Origin: Domibacillus indicus
GTDB taxonomy: Bacteria; Bacillota; Bacilli; Bacillales; Domibacillaceae
Assembly: GCF_023715895.1 (NCBI RefSeq)
Contig: NZ_JAMBOO010000009.1
Coordinates: 1-64,000 of the forward strand
DNA length: 64,000 nucleotides
Direction: 5' to 3'
In this document: piece by piece, positions 29,999 through 37,172 of the stretch
How the letters are laid out: the number at the start of each line of letters is the position of its first letter
How positions within the stretch are numbered: position 1 is the stretch's first letter
Notes under the pieces: model-generated
What the model was told of the DNA's origin: nothing
Databases searched by the model: none
The model's input: the letters and a program-made list of their open reading frames with translations, nothing else
Made by a program: the position numbers and the translations under genes

Positions 29999-30491
29999 GA
30001 AAGGCCTTCTCATAAGAAGGCCTTTCAGACTGTAGACAAATTATATGGATGACCGTGCACATGAATGAGATGGATCGGCGGCGTCCAGGCAGCTCCGCTT
30101 TCCATGGGGCAGGCGCTGAGCCCGGCTTCGCCTGGCGGCTCCATCGGTCTCTGCTGCCCGCTAGTCCCATAGGAATCTGCGCCGCCCTCCCGCCGCCAAG
30201 TGGCTTGCGACAAGATTCTATGGAGCTCATAAAGTCGTGTTTTTCTGTTTAAAAAAGAGAAAATGCCTATTCATTCCTTGCTTATGGATCTTCAATACCA
30301 CTTAGTGAAGCCCGCCGGACGAAGACTCCTGCTGGAAGTACAGTGAGTCGGGAGACCCCGCAGGCGCAACCGAGGAGGCTCCCGCACTGCCCGGGGAACG
30401 CGAAGTCCGGCAGGCTTCACTTACCGGCTCTTTTTTAAAAGCGAAAGACTTTTTCTACACACTAAACGGCCTTCTCATAAGAAGGCCGTTT
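29999..30491. repeat. Terminator-nested intergenic repeat element, copy 2 (inverted)
   Basis: The element runs from TGTAGACAAA (30031-30040) to TTTTTCTACA (30450-30459), 429 bp. It is flanked by two identical 20-nt hairpins, GGCCTTCTCATAAGAAGGCC, at 30003-30022 and 30468-30487. The module bounded by AGTGAAGCCCGCC (30304-30316) and GGCAGGCTTCACT (30409-30421) is full length here at 118 bp, against 66 bp in copy 1. The second module is at about 30070-30212 on the minus strand. The right-hand hairpin serves as the melC terminator. The order and orientation are those of copy 1 turned round. Confidence 0.85.
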
Positions 30492-30494
30492 GTA

Positions 30495-31325
30495 TTATCC
30501 TTTTACACTGCCTGCTGCAAGTCCTTCAATAAAGAAACGCTGCAGGAACAAGAACACAATCACCATTGGCAGCGAAGCCATAAGGGCGGCGGCGGCTACT
30601 AAATTCAACTGGCTTGAGTTTTGTCCGAAGAAACCAGCCAGGGCTACCGTTAAGGTCTGCACGCTCGAATCCTGCAGGAAGAAAATCGCAAATTGATAGT
30701 CGTTCCAAATATAAACGGAGGAAATGATTAACACCGTCGCTGTAATGGGCTTTAAAAGCGGGAATACAACCCTGAAAAAAACACCAAGTGTACTCGCTCC
30801 GTCGATTCGCGCTGCTTCTTCCAATTCTTTCGGAATCGTCGAACGGATAAAGCCGGCATAAAGGAAAATCGTCAGCGGCATAAAAGCTGCCACGTTATTT
30901 AAGATCGCAACAAGGTGGGTGTTCATCAAGCCGACATCGACAACAAGCCGGTACAGGGGTACAAGTGCTGTTAGCGGTGGAATTACCATCACTCCAACAA
31001 ACAGCATGTACACATATTTATTCAGCTTTGTTGTCCGGCGTGCCAATGCATACGCCGCCATTGAGCCAAAAAAGATCAATAAAACGGCTGAGCAAATAGT
31101 AATAATCGCCGTGTTGATAAACGCGTTGCCGAGATTTGCCTGCTCCCAGGCAAGCGCAAAATTTTCAGTATCAAAGGAAGTGGGAAACGCCCATTTTGAC
31201 GTAAAATCCCCCACTTTTTTCAGCGATGTGGTGATCAGTATATAAAACGGGACGAGGTGAAAAAGCGTAATGACAAGAGCGAGCCCGGTCAGCAGCCATT
31301 TTGTTCTTGAAGATATGTGTTCCAT
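30495..31325 (-). CDS. melC: Alpha-galactoside ABC transporter permease MelC (MalG type)
   Basis: A CUT1 permease of 276 residues with six hydrophobic segments. The EAA loop is STIPKELEEAARIDGASTLGVFFRVVFPLLKP and the C-terminus IEGLAAGSVKG is typical. Its start overlaps the stop of melD by one base. It is the last gene of a minus-strand locus matching B. subtilis msmR-msmE-melD-melC-melA (formerly amyD/amyC), which imports melibiose and raffinose. The ATPase is not in the locus; MsmX usually serves these systems. A perfect 12-bp hairpin follows at 30464-30491. Confidence 0.88.
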   Translation of the reverse strand: MEHISSRTKWLLTGLALVITLFHLVPFYILITTSLKKVGDFTSKWAFPTSFDTENFALAWEQANLGNAFINTAIITICSAVLLIFFGSMAAYALARRTTKLNKYVYMLFVGVMVIPPLTALVPLYRLVVDVGLMNTHLVAILNNVAAFMPLTIFLYAGFIRSTIPKELEEAARIDGASTLGVFFRVVFPLLKPITATVLIISSVYIWNDYQFAIFFLQDSSVQTLTVALAGFFGQNSSQLNLVAAAALMASLPMVIVFLFLQRFFIEGLAAGSVKG

Positions 31326-32257
31326 TATGCTTCAACCTCTTTTCGTTTAAAGTAGATGAGCGCCGCCATGCTGATGACTAAAATAATAACCGCCATTAAA
31401 ACCCCCTGGGTCGCCGCATAGCCTGCATCCTGGCGTGAAAAATAAAGATTGTACATAAAAGTAGACATCGACTGGGAAGCATTCCCCGGTCCGCCATTTG
31501 TCAAAGCGACGATTACATCAAACAGCTTTAATCCGCCAATAATATTCAGTACCATATTAATAGTAATAGACGGCATAAGAAGCGGAATCGTAATGTTTTT
31601 AAACTTTTGCCAGCCAGTTGCTCCGTCGATGTTCGCTGCTTCGTAATAATCTTTTGAAATGCTTTGCAGTCCTGCCAAATAGATAATCATGGCAATACCG
31701 ACGAATTGGAAAGTGTTCACAAAAACAATAATATACGGGTTTACAGCGGGGTTGCCGAGCGCGTTAATCGGCTCTTTTCCAAATAGAAGGAAAATATCAT
31801 TTAATGCTCCTCCTTGAAACGCAAAGAAGAAATACCAGATGTAGCCCATAATAAGCGGGCTGATAATAACAGGCAGATAAATAACCGTTCTTGTGAAAGA
31901 GCGTACTTTTAAATTGTGATTGAGCAATAAAGCGTAACCCAGCCCGACAATGTTTTGTAAAATCGTACTGCCTATGCCGTACAGCAATGTGTTTTTTACA
32001 ACAAGCCATGTGTCAGGGTCGGCGAACATACGCTTATATTGATCAAGCCCAATGTAATCGTACGTTTGCGAGAATCCGTTCCAGTTGGTAAAGGAAATAC
32101 GGATTCCATCTATAAACGGATATACAATAAACAAAACAACGATTAGGACACTGGGCAGATACATCCACCAAAGAGACGATTCCCGGCGGCTTCTTTTCAA
32201 CTTGGCGCTTTTTGTTTTCATGCTTGTTTTTTCGGGTGCTTTCGTCAGTGCGGCCAT
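31325..32257 (-). CDS. melD: Alpha-galactoside ABC transporter permease MelD (MalF type)
   Basis: A CUT1 permease of 310 residues. A basic N-terminus of about 30 residues ([14 protein letters not shown]) precedes six hydrophobic segments. The EAA loop is [31 protein letters not shown], and [14 protein letters not shown] is the usual motif before the last segment. AAAGGAG is placed correctly before the start. It is the partner of MelC and MelE. Confidence 0.88.
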   Translation of the reverse strand: MAALTKAPEKTSMKTKSAKLKRSRRESSLWWMYLPSVLIVVLFIVYPFIDGIRISFTNWNGFSQTYDYIGLDQYKRMFADPDTWLVVKNTLLYGIGSTILQNIVGLGYALLLNHNLKVRSFTRTVIYLPVIISPLIMGYIWYFFFAFQGGALNDIFLLFGKEPINALGNPAVNPYIIVFVNTFQFVGIAMIIYLAGLQSISKDYYEAANIDGATGWQKFKNITIPLLMPSITINMVLNIIGGLKLFDVIVALTNGGPGNASQSMSTFMYNLYFSRQDAGYAATQGVLMAVIILVISMAALIYFKRKEVEA

Positions 32258-32323
32258 TTTTATCCATCTCCTTTACGAGCCGGTCGGCCAGAGAAGCAGC
32301 TGCCTGCCTCCCTGTTCCAGCCC

Positions 32324-33586
32324 TTATTCTGCTCTTAGACGCTTGTATTCCTGTTCCATTTTCCCAGATACCTGCTTCGGATTCATTGTTCCAGCGATCA
32401 GTTCCTGTCCAGTTGCTCCCATTGGATCCCACATGCCACTTGGCAGATAGACACGGTCGAAGTACGGCTGAATTTGCGTGCCTTCGTACTGTTTATAAAA
32501 CTCGGCAAAATAGTTGTCTGCATCTACGTTTGTCAGCGCGTCTGGAAGAGAGGTGCCTTCTGCCAGCTTTTTAGCCACTTCCGGCTGAGCGAGATATTCG
32601 ATAAATTGCTTGGCTTCTTCTTTGTGTTCGGAATTTTTTGAAACTGCAAGAGTAAACCGTTCGCCGCCAATCCAGCTTGGTGAGTCGCCTTCATGAATGG
32701 CTGGCACCGGAATTGTCCCAACTTGAACTTCTGGATTTAATTGGGATACTTCACGCCCGACTGATCCATTCAACATTGTGAACGCAATTTTGTTTTGCGC
32801 CATCAGTTCAGGTCCTTGTGTAACTTGAGCGGTCAGTACGTCTTTGTTCAATAAGCCCTTATCGTTCATTTCTTTTAGCTTTTCAGGGAGATACGTATAG
32901 TTGGACCAGTCAAATGATCCGTCGAGCAATGCTTCACCATGGCTGTTTTCTTTATCTGTAATGAGAAGAGTTGTGGCGAATTCATCAAAGTACTGTCCGA
33001 ACTGGCTTTTCTCAGAGCCACCGAGCCAGAATGGTACGACTTCTCCTTTACTTTTCTTTTTCACTTCTTCAAGCGCCGCCATCAATTCATCGAACGTTTT
33101 CGGCGGCTCGATTCCATACTTGTCCAACAGCGTTTTATTGTAAGACATTCCATCCAATGCCTGGTTGATCGGATACGCGTGGAGCTTTCCTTTATCATCG
33201 GTCAGGATCGGCTTCATCGCTTCATCGAGGTTTTTCGCCCAATCCATATCACTTAAATCTTCTGTATATTCCCCGTACCGGCTTTTCGCCCAGCCGTGCG
33301 TGTCAAAAAGATCTGGCATGTCATCTGCAGCCATTTTAACGCGTGCCAAATCTTCATAGCCGTCACCTGGGTAGGTATCTTCAATATCAATTTCCGGATG
33401 CTTTTTTTCAAAGTCTGCAACGACTTCTTTAAAAATAGCCTGATCCGCTTTTGATGTTGCTCCTGACATCATTGTCAGTTTGACTTGATCTCCATTTTCA
33501 CCGCTCTCTGCACTGTCCTTGCCGCAAGCCGACAATGCCATCATGGCGGATAAAGAAAGAACAGATAATGTGACTCGTTTTTTCAT
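32324..33586 (-). CDS. melE: Alpha-galactoside-binding lipoprotein (MelE/MsmE)
   Basis: A family 1 solute-binding protein of 420 residues. The lipobox is ALSAC (Cys21), followed by a polar Gly/Ser-rich linker and VKLTMMSGATSKADQAIFKEVVADFEKKHPEIDIE. The aromatic pattern later in the protein fits an oligosaccharide receptor. TCGGAGGGA precedes the start. It lies 30 bp after the LacI regulator gene and 66 bp before melD. Binding of melibiose or raffinose is inferred from melA. Confidence 0.87.
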   Translation of the reverse strand: MKKRVTLSVLSLSAMMALSACGKDSAESGENGDQVKLTMMSGATSKADQAIFKEVVADFEKKHPEIDIEDTYPGDGYEDLARVKMAADDMPDLFDTHGWAKSRYGEYTEDLSDMDWAKNLDEAMKPILTDDKGKLHAYPINQALDGMSYNKTLLDKYGIEPPKTFDELMAALEEVKKKSKGEVVPFWLGGSEKSQFGQYFDEFATTLLITDKENSHGEALLDGSFDWSNYTYLPEKLKEMNDKGLLNKDVLTAQVTQGPELMAQNKIAFTMLNGSVGREVSQLNPEVQVGTIPVPAIHEGDSPSWIGGERFTLAVSKNSEHKEEAKQFIEYLAQPEVAKKLAEGTSLPDALTNVDADNYFAEFYKQYEGTQIQPYFDRVYLPSGMWDPMGATGQELIAGTMNPKQVSGKMEQEYKRLRAE

Positions 33587-33616
33587 GGAATTCCCTCCGA
33601 TTTTTATTGAATATTA

Positions 33617-34684
33617 TTATCGTTCCTGCTGGCGCAGTGCTCCGCAGCTTTCACGGACAACCAGCCCTGTTGGCACCATAATTTTAATGGGCATTTCCCG
33701 GCCATCCAGCCGGTCAAGCATTGTTCGGACACCGAGCCGCCCCATTTCTTCGGTCGGTATTTTAACGGTGGTCAATGGCGGAGATGTGAATTGAGCCATT
33801 TTGATATCGTTGAAGCTGACAATCGCGACATCATCCGGCACCCGAATACCGTCTTCATGAAGCGCCCTCATCGCACCAATGGCCATCGAATCACTGGCAA
33901 TGAAAAAAGCGTCCGGCACGTTTCCCTGCCCAATGGCTTCTTTCATCAAATCGTAGCCGGATTGAATGGAATACTCTTTAACAAATAGCAGGCTTGGGTC
34001 ATACAAGCCACGCTCCTTCATTTTGCTTTCATAAATCGTTTTCCTCGCATCGGGCGTATAAATTTTTTTTAATGACTGCTCCTGTTCGACGGAAATTCGT
34101 TCTGTGCCGCCAATATAGCCAATTCGTTTATATCCTTGCGCCGCCAGGTGGTCCATTGCCTGGCTGGCAGCTTTTTCATAATCAAAAATAATCGAATCGT
34201 ATTGATCTTCGTAGGTATGCTGATTAATGAGCACTATATTGCGGTTGTATTCGCGAATCGTTTGCAAAATCAGATAGTCGATCCGGCCGACGACAAGCAG
34301 ACCGTCAAGTTCAGCCAGCTCCTCTCTTGCTTTTACCATATGCTGAAGGCGGATCAGCTTTAATGAGCTGATTCCCCGGACTGCACATTCTTTTTCGATA
34401 CCTTCACGGATAGACAGCCAGTAGGGGTCACTCGCTTCCTCCTCTTGTGTTTGCACCAGTACCATACCGAGGTTAAACGTTTCGTTTTTAGTTCCTTCTT
34501 GTTTCTGTACCTGGCTTTGCAGCCGTCTGCTTTTAACCGTCCGGTAATTCAGCTCTTTTGCTGTGTCAAAAATCTTTTGTTTTGTTTCCGGAGAAGCGGA
34601 AAGTGTTTCGTCGTGATTCAACACTCTCGATACGGTTGAAGGAGATACATTTATCCGTTTAGCAATATCTTTGATTGTTACCAT
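33617..34684 (-). CDS. melR: LacI-family repressor of the mel locus (MsmR/MelR type)
   Basis: A LacI repressor of 355 residues. The N-terminal helix-turn-helix and hinge are intact (VTIKDIAKRINVSPSTVSRVLNHDETLSASPETKQKIFDTAKELNY). The effector domain has DAFFIASDSMAIGAMRALHEDGIRVPDDVAIVSFNDI. It lies between melA and melE on the same strand. A near-perfect 13-bp palindrome in front of this gene recurs in front of melA, so it probably represses both and itself. The effector is likely melibiose or a related alpha-galactoside. Confidence 0.88.
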   Translation of the reverse strand: MVTIKDIAKRINVSPSTVSRVLNHDETLSASPETKQKIFDTAKELNYRTVKSRRLQSQVQKQEGTKNETFNLGMVLVQTQEEEASDPYWLSIREGIEKECAVRGISSLKLIRLQHMVKAREELAELDGLLVVGRIDYLILQTIREYNRNIVLINQHTYEDQYDSIIFDYEKAASQAMDHLAAQGYKRIGYIGGTERISVEQEQSLKKIYTPDARKTIYESKMKERGLYDPSLLFVKEYSIQSGYDLMKEAIGQGNVPDAFFIASDSMAIGAMRALHEDGIRVPDDVAIVSFNDIKMAQFTSPPLTTVKIPTEEMGRLGVRTMLDRLDGREMPIKIMVPTGLVVRESCGALRQQER

Positions 34685-34698
34685 GCGGCATCCCTCAC

Positions 34699-34734
34699 TG
34701 ATCGTTTAGTAAATTTTACTCTTCAAAACGATCA
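34699..34734. promoter_or_regulatory. Operator region before melR
   Basis: AGTAAATTTTACT (34708-34720) is a palindrome except at the centre. It sits inside an outer perfect inverted repeat, TGATCGTTT (34699-34707) with AAACGATCA (34726-34734). A nearly identical core lies before melA at 36148, so this is a strong candidate LacI-type operator. Confidence 0.6.
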
Positions 34735-34774
34735 TATCACGGATGACAAGCGCTTACAAAATGTTTTTTGAAAA

Positions 34775-34797
34775 ATCAGACAGTTTTACTGTCTGAT
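34775..34797 (-). terminator. Terminator hairpin overlapping the melA stop codon
   Basis: ATCAGACAGT and ACTGTCTGAT form a perfect 10-bp stem whose 3-nt loop holds part of the melA TAA stop (34786-34788). TTTTTC follows on the minus strand. It would allow melA to be expressed apart from melR and the importer genes. Confidence 0.75.
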
Positions 34798-36111
34798 CGG
34801 CTGTTTAGATAATTGGTATTCCGGCAGCATGTCGCCATGTGCTTCAATTAAGTCATCACACAAGCTGATAATGTCGTCCATCGACAGCTCTGCTGCTGTG
34901 TGCGGGTCAAGCATGGCTGCCTGATAAATCTTTTCTGTCGATTTTGTAATCGCTGCTTCAATCGTTAACAGCTGCGTATTAATGTTAGAGCGGTTCAGCG
35001 CCGCCAGCTGTTCAGGCAGTTCACCCATATAAGCCGGAGTAATACCGTTTCGATTGGCGATACACGGCACTTCTACTACCGCTTTTTCCGGAAGGTTTGA
35101 AATAAGTCCGCCCGTATTTAACACATTTCCTCCAAATACAAATGGCTCGTTCGTTTCCATCGCTTCAATAATACGCGAGCCATATTCGTGAGAGCGTTCA
35201 TGGGTTAAGTTTTGGTCATTCATCAGCTCTTCTTTTGTTTTCAGCCAGTTTTCGATCTGTTCTTCGCAGCGGCGTGGATACTCATCAAGCGGGATATTGA
35301 AGCGGTCAATCAACTCTGGATACTTTTCTTTAATAAAGAACGGATGATATTCAGCGTTATGTTCAGAAGATTCTGTCACATAAAAGCCGAATTTATCCAT
35401 AAGCTCATACCGCACCATGTCATGATGCTTCGTTTGCTGCTTTTCTTTTGCTCTTCTTTTAATTTCCGGGTACAAATCTTTGCCATTGGATTTAATTTCA
35501 AGAAGCCATGCCATATGGTTAATGCCGGCGATGCGCTCTTCAATATTTTCATGCGGGATGCCGAGATCTTTCAGCAGGTCTTTTGTGCATACCTGCACGC
35601 TGTGGCAAAGCCCAACCATTTTTACATTTGTGTAGCGGGAAACAGCACCTGTTAATGTAGCCATCGGATTGGTGTAGTTTAGAAGCCATGCATCCGGGCA
35701 TACCTCTTCCATATCTTTTGCAATATCAAGCATAACCGGGATGGTGCGCAGCGCCCGGAACAAGCCGCCAATACCAATGGTGTCCGCGATCGTCTGGCGC
35801 AAGCCATATTTTTTCGGGATTTCAAAATCAATGACCGTACTTGGCTTATAGCCTCCAACTTGAATAGCGTTGATTACATATTTGGCATCTTTCAGCGCTT
35901 CCTTCCGGTCTGTGTACGTGTTGATCGTAACACTGGACTTCAGCGTATTCTTCAGTGCCTTAAGCAACACTTCCGACTCTGACAGGCGATTTTCATCAAT
36001 ATCGAACAGTGCAAATTCAAAGTCCTGAAGTGCCGGGGACATCATGCAGTCACCTAACACATTTTTCGTAAAAATTGTGCTTCCTGCGCCAATAAACGTA
36101 ATTTTTTTCAT
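34786..36111 (-). CDS. melA: Alpha-galactosidase MelA, family GH4
   Basis: A GH4 enzyme of 441 residues, strongly similar throughout to B. subtilis MelA. It hydrolyses alpha-galactosides such as melibiose by an oxidation-elimination route that uses NAD+ and a divalent metal, usually Mn2+. The N-terminal dinucleotide fold is ITFIGAGSTIFTKNVLGD. The metal ligands are in VGLCHSVQVC (Cys and His) and GINHMAWLLEI (His), with NYTNPMATLTGA for substrate binding. GGAGGCGGG lies upstream. It is transcribed first in the locus and is divergent from an AraC regulator gene. Confidence 0.93.
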   Translation of the reverse strand: MKKITFIGAGSTIFTKNVLGDCMMSPALQDFEFALFDIDENRLSESEVLLKALKNTLKSSVTINTYTDRKEALKDAKYVINAIQVGGYKPSTVIDFEIPKKYGLRQTIADTIGIGGLFRALRTIPVMLDIAKDMEEVCPDAWLLNYTNPMATLTGAVSRYTNVKMVGLCHSVQVCTKDLLKDLGIPHENIEERIAGINHMAWLLEIKSNGKDLYPEIKRRAKEKQQTKHHDMVRYELMDKFGFYVTESSEHNAEYHPFFIKEKYPELIDRFNIPLDEYPRRCEEQIENWLKTKEELMNDQNLTHERSHEYGSRIIEAMETNEPFVFGGNVLNTGGLISNLPEKAVVEVPCIANRNGITPAYMGELPEQLAALNRSNINTQLLTIEAAITKSTEKIYQAAMLDPHTAAELSMDDIISLCDDLIEAHGDMLPEYQLSKQPIRQ

Positions 36112-36147
36112 TTGCCCGCCTCCATTAAAAGTTCATGTTGAAATTTT

Positions 36148-36197
36148 AGTAAATTTTAATTAATGTATTTCTTATACCAAATAATATAACGCTTTCA
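36148..36197. promoter_or_regulatory. Control region between melA and the AraC-type gene
   Basis: AGTAAATTTTAAT (36148-36160) repeats the palindrome core found before melR. A cre-like site, TGAAAGCGTTATAT on the minus strand (36184-36197, 12 of 14 positions), lies between it and the divergent regulator gene. Repression by the LacI protein and by CcpA is likely; an AraC site was not identified. Confidence 0.5.
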
Positions 36198-36240
36198 TTT
36201 TTCGAACAATGGTAAATAAAATCGGAAAAGGGGTAATATA

Positions 36241-37134
36241 TTGTTCTCACTCCCAGATGATCCTCACCATAGTTTTGTTTATCACCATTCAAAGGAACCT
36301 TTAACAGATTCAGCCCGCATTGCTTCGATCGGCTTTGAAAAACGCACCTCCACCGATTACTATTGGGACGGGCGCATGCGGCCGAACGACCATAATACGT
36401 TTATTTTTCAATATACCGTAAAGGGCTGGGGAGAAATCCAGATCGGAGACCGGACAATGGAGGTCCGGCCGGGGCAAGCCTTTATCTTAGAGGTTCCAAG
36501 TGACCATTGTTACTACCTGCCGGCGGAAAGTCCAGAATGGGAGTTTCTCTTTATTACACTGGAAGGGACGAAAGTAAAAGAATGCTGGACTCAGTTAACA
36601 AACGAGCTCGGCCCGATTATTCAGCTCGAAGACGCCTCTCCACTTGTTTTTTTGCTGCAGAAAATCTATCAATTTGCCCTGAAAGAAGGTATTGAAGACA
36701 CGTTTACGTCTTCTGCCCGTGCGTACGATTTTATTATGGGACTATACCGGTTTGCCAAAGGACTGGACCAGCCAAAAGCAAGCGTTCCGGATGACATTCG
36801 GACGGCCCTGCAATTTATGGCCTCCCATTACGACCAGCCGCTGTCTCTTGATGAGATTGCCCATCATGCGGGGCTTTCCAAGTATTACTTTACAAACAAG
36901 TTTCATAAATATATGAACACAACACCCATTCAGCACTTGGCTAAAGTCCGCATGCAAAAAGCGATGGAGCTATTAACGACCACAAACAAAACCATTCATG
37001 AAATCGCTCTTCAAACCGGCTATGACAATGCGAACTATTTCAGCAAGGTATTTAAGAAAATGATCGGCATGTCTGCTGACAGCTTCCGCCGTGACAAAAA
37101 AATGACAGACTTTCAGCACGTTATTATTGATTAA
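36241..37134 (+). CDS. AraC-family transcriptional regulator
   Basis: A regulator of 297 residues with an N-terminal cupin-like sensing domain (FQYTVKGWGEIQIGDRTMEVRPGQAFILEVPSDHCYYLP) and a C-terminal pair of AraC helix-turn-helix units (LSLDEIAHHAGLSKYYFTNKFHKYMNTTPIQHLAKVRMQKA and GYDNANYFSKVFKKMIGMSADSFR). It starts at a TTG with AAAAGGGG about 9 nt upstream. It is divergent from melA and most likely activates it, like the AraC-type raffinose and melibiose regulators of other Firmicutes. With the LacI gene, the locus then has two specific regulators. Confidence 0.85.
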   Translation: MFSLPDDPHHSFVYHHSKEPLTDSARIASIGFEKRTSTDYYWDGRMRPNDHNTFIFQYTVKGWGEIQIGDRTMEVRPGQAFILEVPSDHCYYLPAESPEWEFLFITLEGTKVKECWTQLTNELGPIIQLEDASPLVFLLQKIYQFALKEGIEDTFTSSARAYDFIMGLYRFAKGLDQPKASVPDDIRTALQFMASHYDQPLSLDEIAHHAGLSKYYFTNKFHKYMNTTPIQHLAKVRMQKAMELLTTTNKTIHEIALQTGYDNANYFSKVFKKMIGMSADSFRRDKKMTDFQHVIID

Positions 37135-37138
37135 GCCA

Positions 37139-37172
37139 AAAAGCTGCTCCGCCATAGCGGAGCAGCTTTTTT
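37139..37172. terminator. Bidirectional intrinsic terminator
   Basis: AAAAGCTGCTCCGC and GCGGAGCAGCTTTT form a 14-bp stem with loop CATA. It lies between the convergent AraC and MmpL genes and overlaps the MmpL stop by two bases. Confidence 0.9.

Noticed and set aside
34744-34758. cre site TGACAAGCGCTTACA between melA and melR
   Set aside because: It fits the CcpA consensus only if one extra base is allowed, and it lies between the melA terminator and the melR operator. It is too uncertain to list.
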